Shown piece by piece: positions 63,381-64,000 of a DNA stretch of 64,000 nucleotides; position 1 is the first letter of the stretch; the number at the start of each line of letters is the position of its first letter. Made by a program: the position numbers and the translations under genes. The notes beneath the pieces are model-generated. The model searched no databases and was not told the DNA's origin. It worked only from the letters and a program-made list of their open reading frames with translations. The DNA is from Lentzea atacamensis (GTDB taxonomy: Bacteria; Actinomycetota; Actinomycetes; Mycobacteriales; Pseudonocardiaceae). The stretch is taken from assembly GCF_003269295.1 (NCBI RefSeq), contig NZ_QLTT01000002.1, positions 1,054,001-1,118,000 on the forward strand, in the 5' to 3' direction.

Positions 63381-63618
63381 AGACAGTGCGTGACCGTCAG
63401 CGGCGCGCATGTCCTCCCTCAGGGTGGCCCCAGCTTCACGAAAGTGGCGCAAATCTCCCTTCCGCTCGCACCGCGTAGGCCCGCAGCCGAGTGCACCCCG
63501 GACGACCGCCGGCTCGCTGAAGGCCCCTTGATCTTCCCTCGCCGGACGTGCCAAGTGAGACCTCCAACCGGGTGGCCTACGATCCGTGACCAGTACAGAA
63601 CGTGAGGAAAGGTCTCCT

Positions 63619-64000
63619 GTGACCACTGGGACCCCGGCGCCGCCGCGCGCTGTGCGCACCGCCGCCGTGCTCACCTTGCTGCAGGGCCTGGGCGGGATCG
63701 CGCTGGCCGTTGCGCTTGTCGTGCGGGTGATTCAGGGTGCCCCGTCCGCGGGCCCGATACTCGGGGCCGCCGGTGTGCTCGTGCTCTGGTTCGGCGGGGT
63801 GATCTTCGCGTCGGTCATGTTGTTCTGCGGTCACCACGGCGCGCGCACGCCCGTCATCGTCACGCAGCTGCTGCTTCTGGGCTGTGCCTGGTACGCGTAC
63901 GGGCCGTCCGAACAGCAGCTTCTCGGCTCGTTGGGCGGCATCTACTGCGTGGTCGTGCTCGTGCTGCTGTTCACCCGCGACGGTCGTCAGTGGGCCATGG
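63619..64000 (+). CDS. Integral membrane protein (Rv3217c-like), cut by the window end
   Basis: At least 127 residues with four hydrophobic segments (AAVLTLLQGLGGIALAVALVV, ILGAAGVLVLWFGGVIFASVMLFC, VIVTQLLLLGCAWYAYG, GGIYCVVVLVLLF). GTG 63619 with GAGGAAAGG before it. The order whiB1-lipid kinase-membrane protein fits Rv3219-Rv3217. Function unknown. TACGAT (63578-63583) may be the -10 box. Confidence 0.8.
   Translation, partial: MTTGTPAPPRAVRTAAVLTLLQGLGGIALAVALVVRVIQGAPSAGPILGAAGVLVLWFGGVIFASVMLFCGHHGARTPVIVTQLLLLGCAWYAYGPSEQQLLGSLGGIYCVVVLVLLFTRDGRQWAM

Overview
The window is about 70% GC, uses GTG/TTG starts freely, and encodes F420 biosynthesis, WhiB proteins, the MtrAB-LpqB system, a mycothiol-type SigR/RsrA pair, PdtaS and the small ribosomal protein bL37. 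This is an actinomycete chromosome. The gene order follows the Mycobacterium tuberculosis Rv3264c-Rv3217c stretch, but there are no mycolate genes, and there are DUF397/XRE-DUF5753 and DUF3558 genes. A member of the Pseudonocardiales (Lentzea, Saccharothrix or Actinosynnema type) is the best guess; this is inference from gene content, not from a search.

Layout. 1-14990: a GDP-mannose block (mannose-1-phosphate guanylyltransferase end, phosphomannomutase, SIS isomerase-like protein, mannose-6-phosphate isomerase), interleaved with a DNA glycosylase, an fbiA-fbiB-NUDIX operon behind a site-2 protease, whiB2, a 1051-residue membrane glycosyltransferase, DUF3499 and Trm112 proteins and a cation-diffusion facilitator. 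15000-23943: an accessory stretch (tiny membrane protein behind three 18-bp repeats, amino-acid permease, MarR, kinase-like P-loop protein, MutL/GlmL-like ATPase, DUF2975/XRE pair, TetR, GNAT, large membrane hydrolase). 24010-25473: ahcY. 25557-31617: a second accessory stretch (Imm33-like protein, VOC, DUF397/XRE pair, TerD-like protein, XRE regulator). 31750-43216: tmk, methyltransferase, mtrA-mtrB-lpqB, comF, hpf and secA, with a gene-free region of 985 bp before hpf. 43284-58601: Rv3235-like protein, HAD hydrolase, TrmH methyltransferase, phosphotransferase, WS/DGAT-like acyltransferase, DUF6912, GNAT, VOC, pruA, a DUF3558 lipoprotein operon, rsgA, aroA, SRAP protein, hydrolase, DinB and VOC proteins. 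59077-64000: sigR-rsrA, bL37, pdtaS, whiB1, a diacylglycerol kinase-like protein and a membrane protein cut by the window edge.

How parts may work together. The mannose genes feed GDP-mannose to glycosyltransferases. FbiA and FbiB complete coenzyme F420. MtrB-MtrA-LpqB couples the envelope to cell-cycle regulation, next to SecA. The most coherent regulatory theme is thiol/oxidative stress: sigR-rsrA has a promoter-like GGAAT...GTT element in front of it, and the hpf leader carries a GGGAAC-N17-CGTTG element of the same class, so ribosome hibernation is probably under SigR control here. whiB1 has a CRP-like site upstream, which agrees with what is known for its mycobacterial relative.

I see no CRISPR array, rRNA, tRNA, intact insertion sequence, prophage or biosynthetic cluster. 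Less expected items are a CTG start for pdtaS with two mutually exclusive hairpins before it, a 54-codon gene translationally coupled to the DUF3558 genes, changed catalytic motifs in two enzymes, several predicted leaderless mRNAs, and four convergent gene pairs that share one CTAG as both stop codons.
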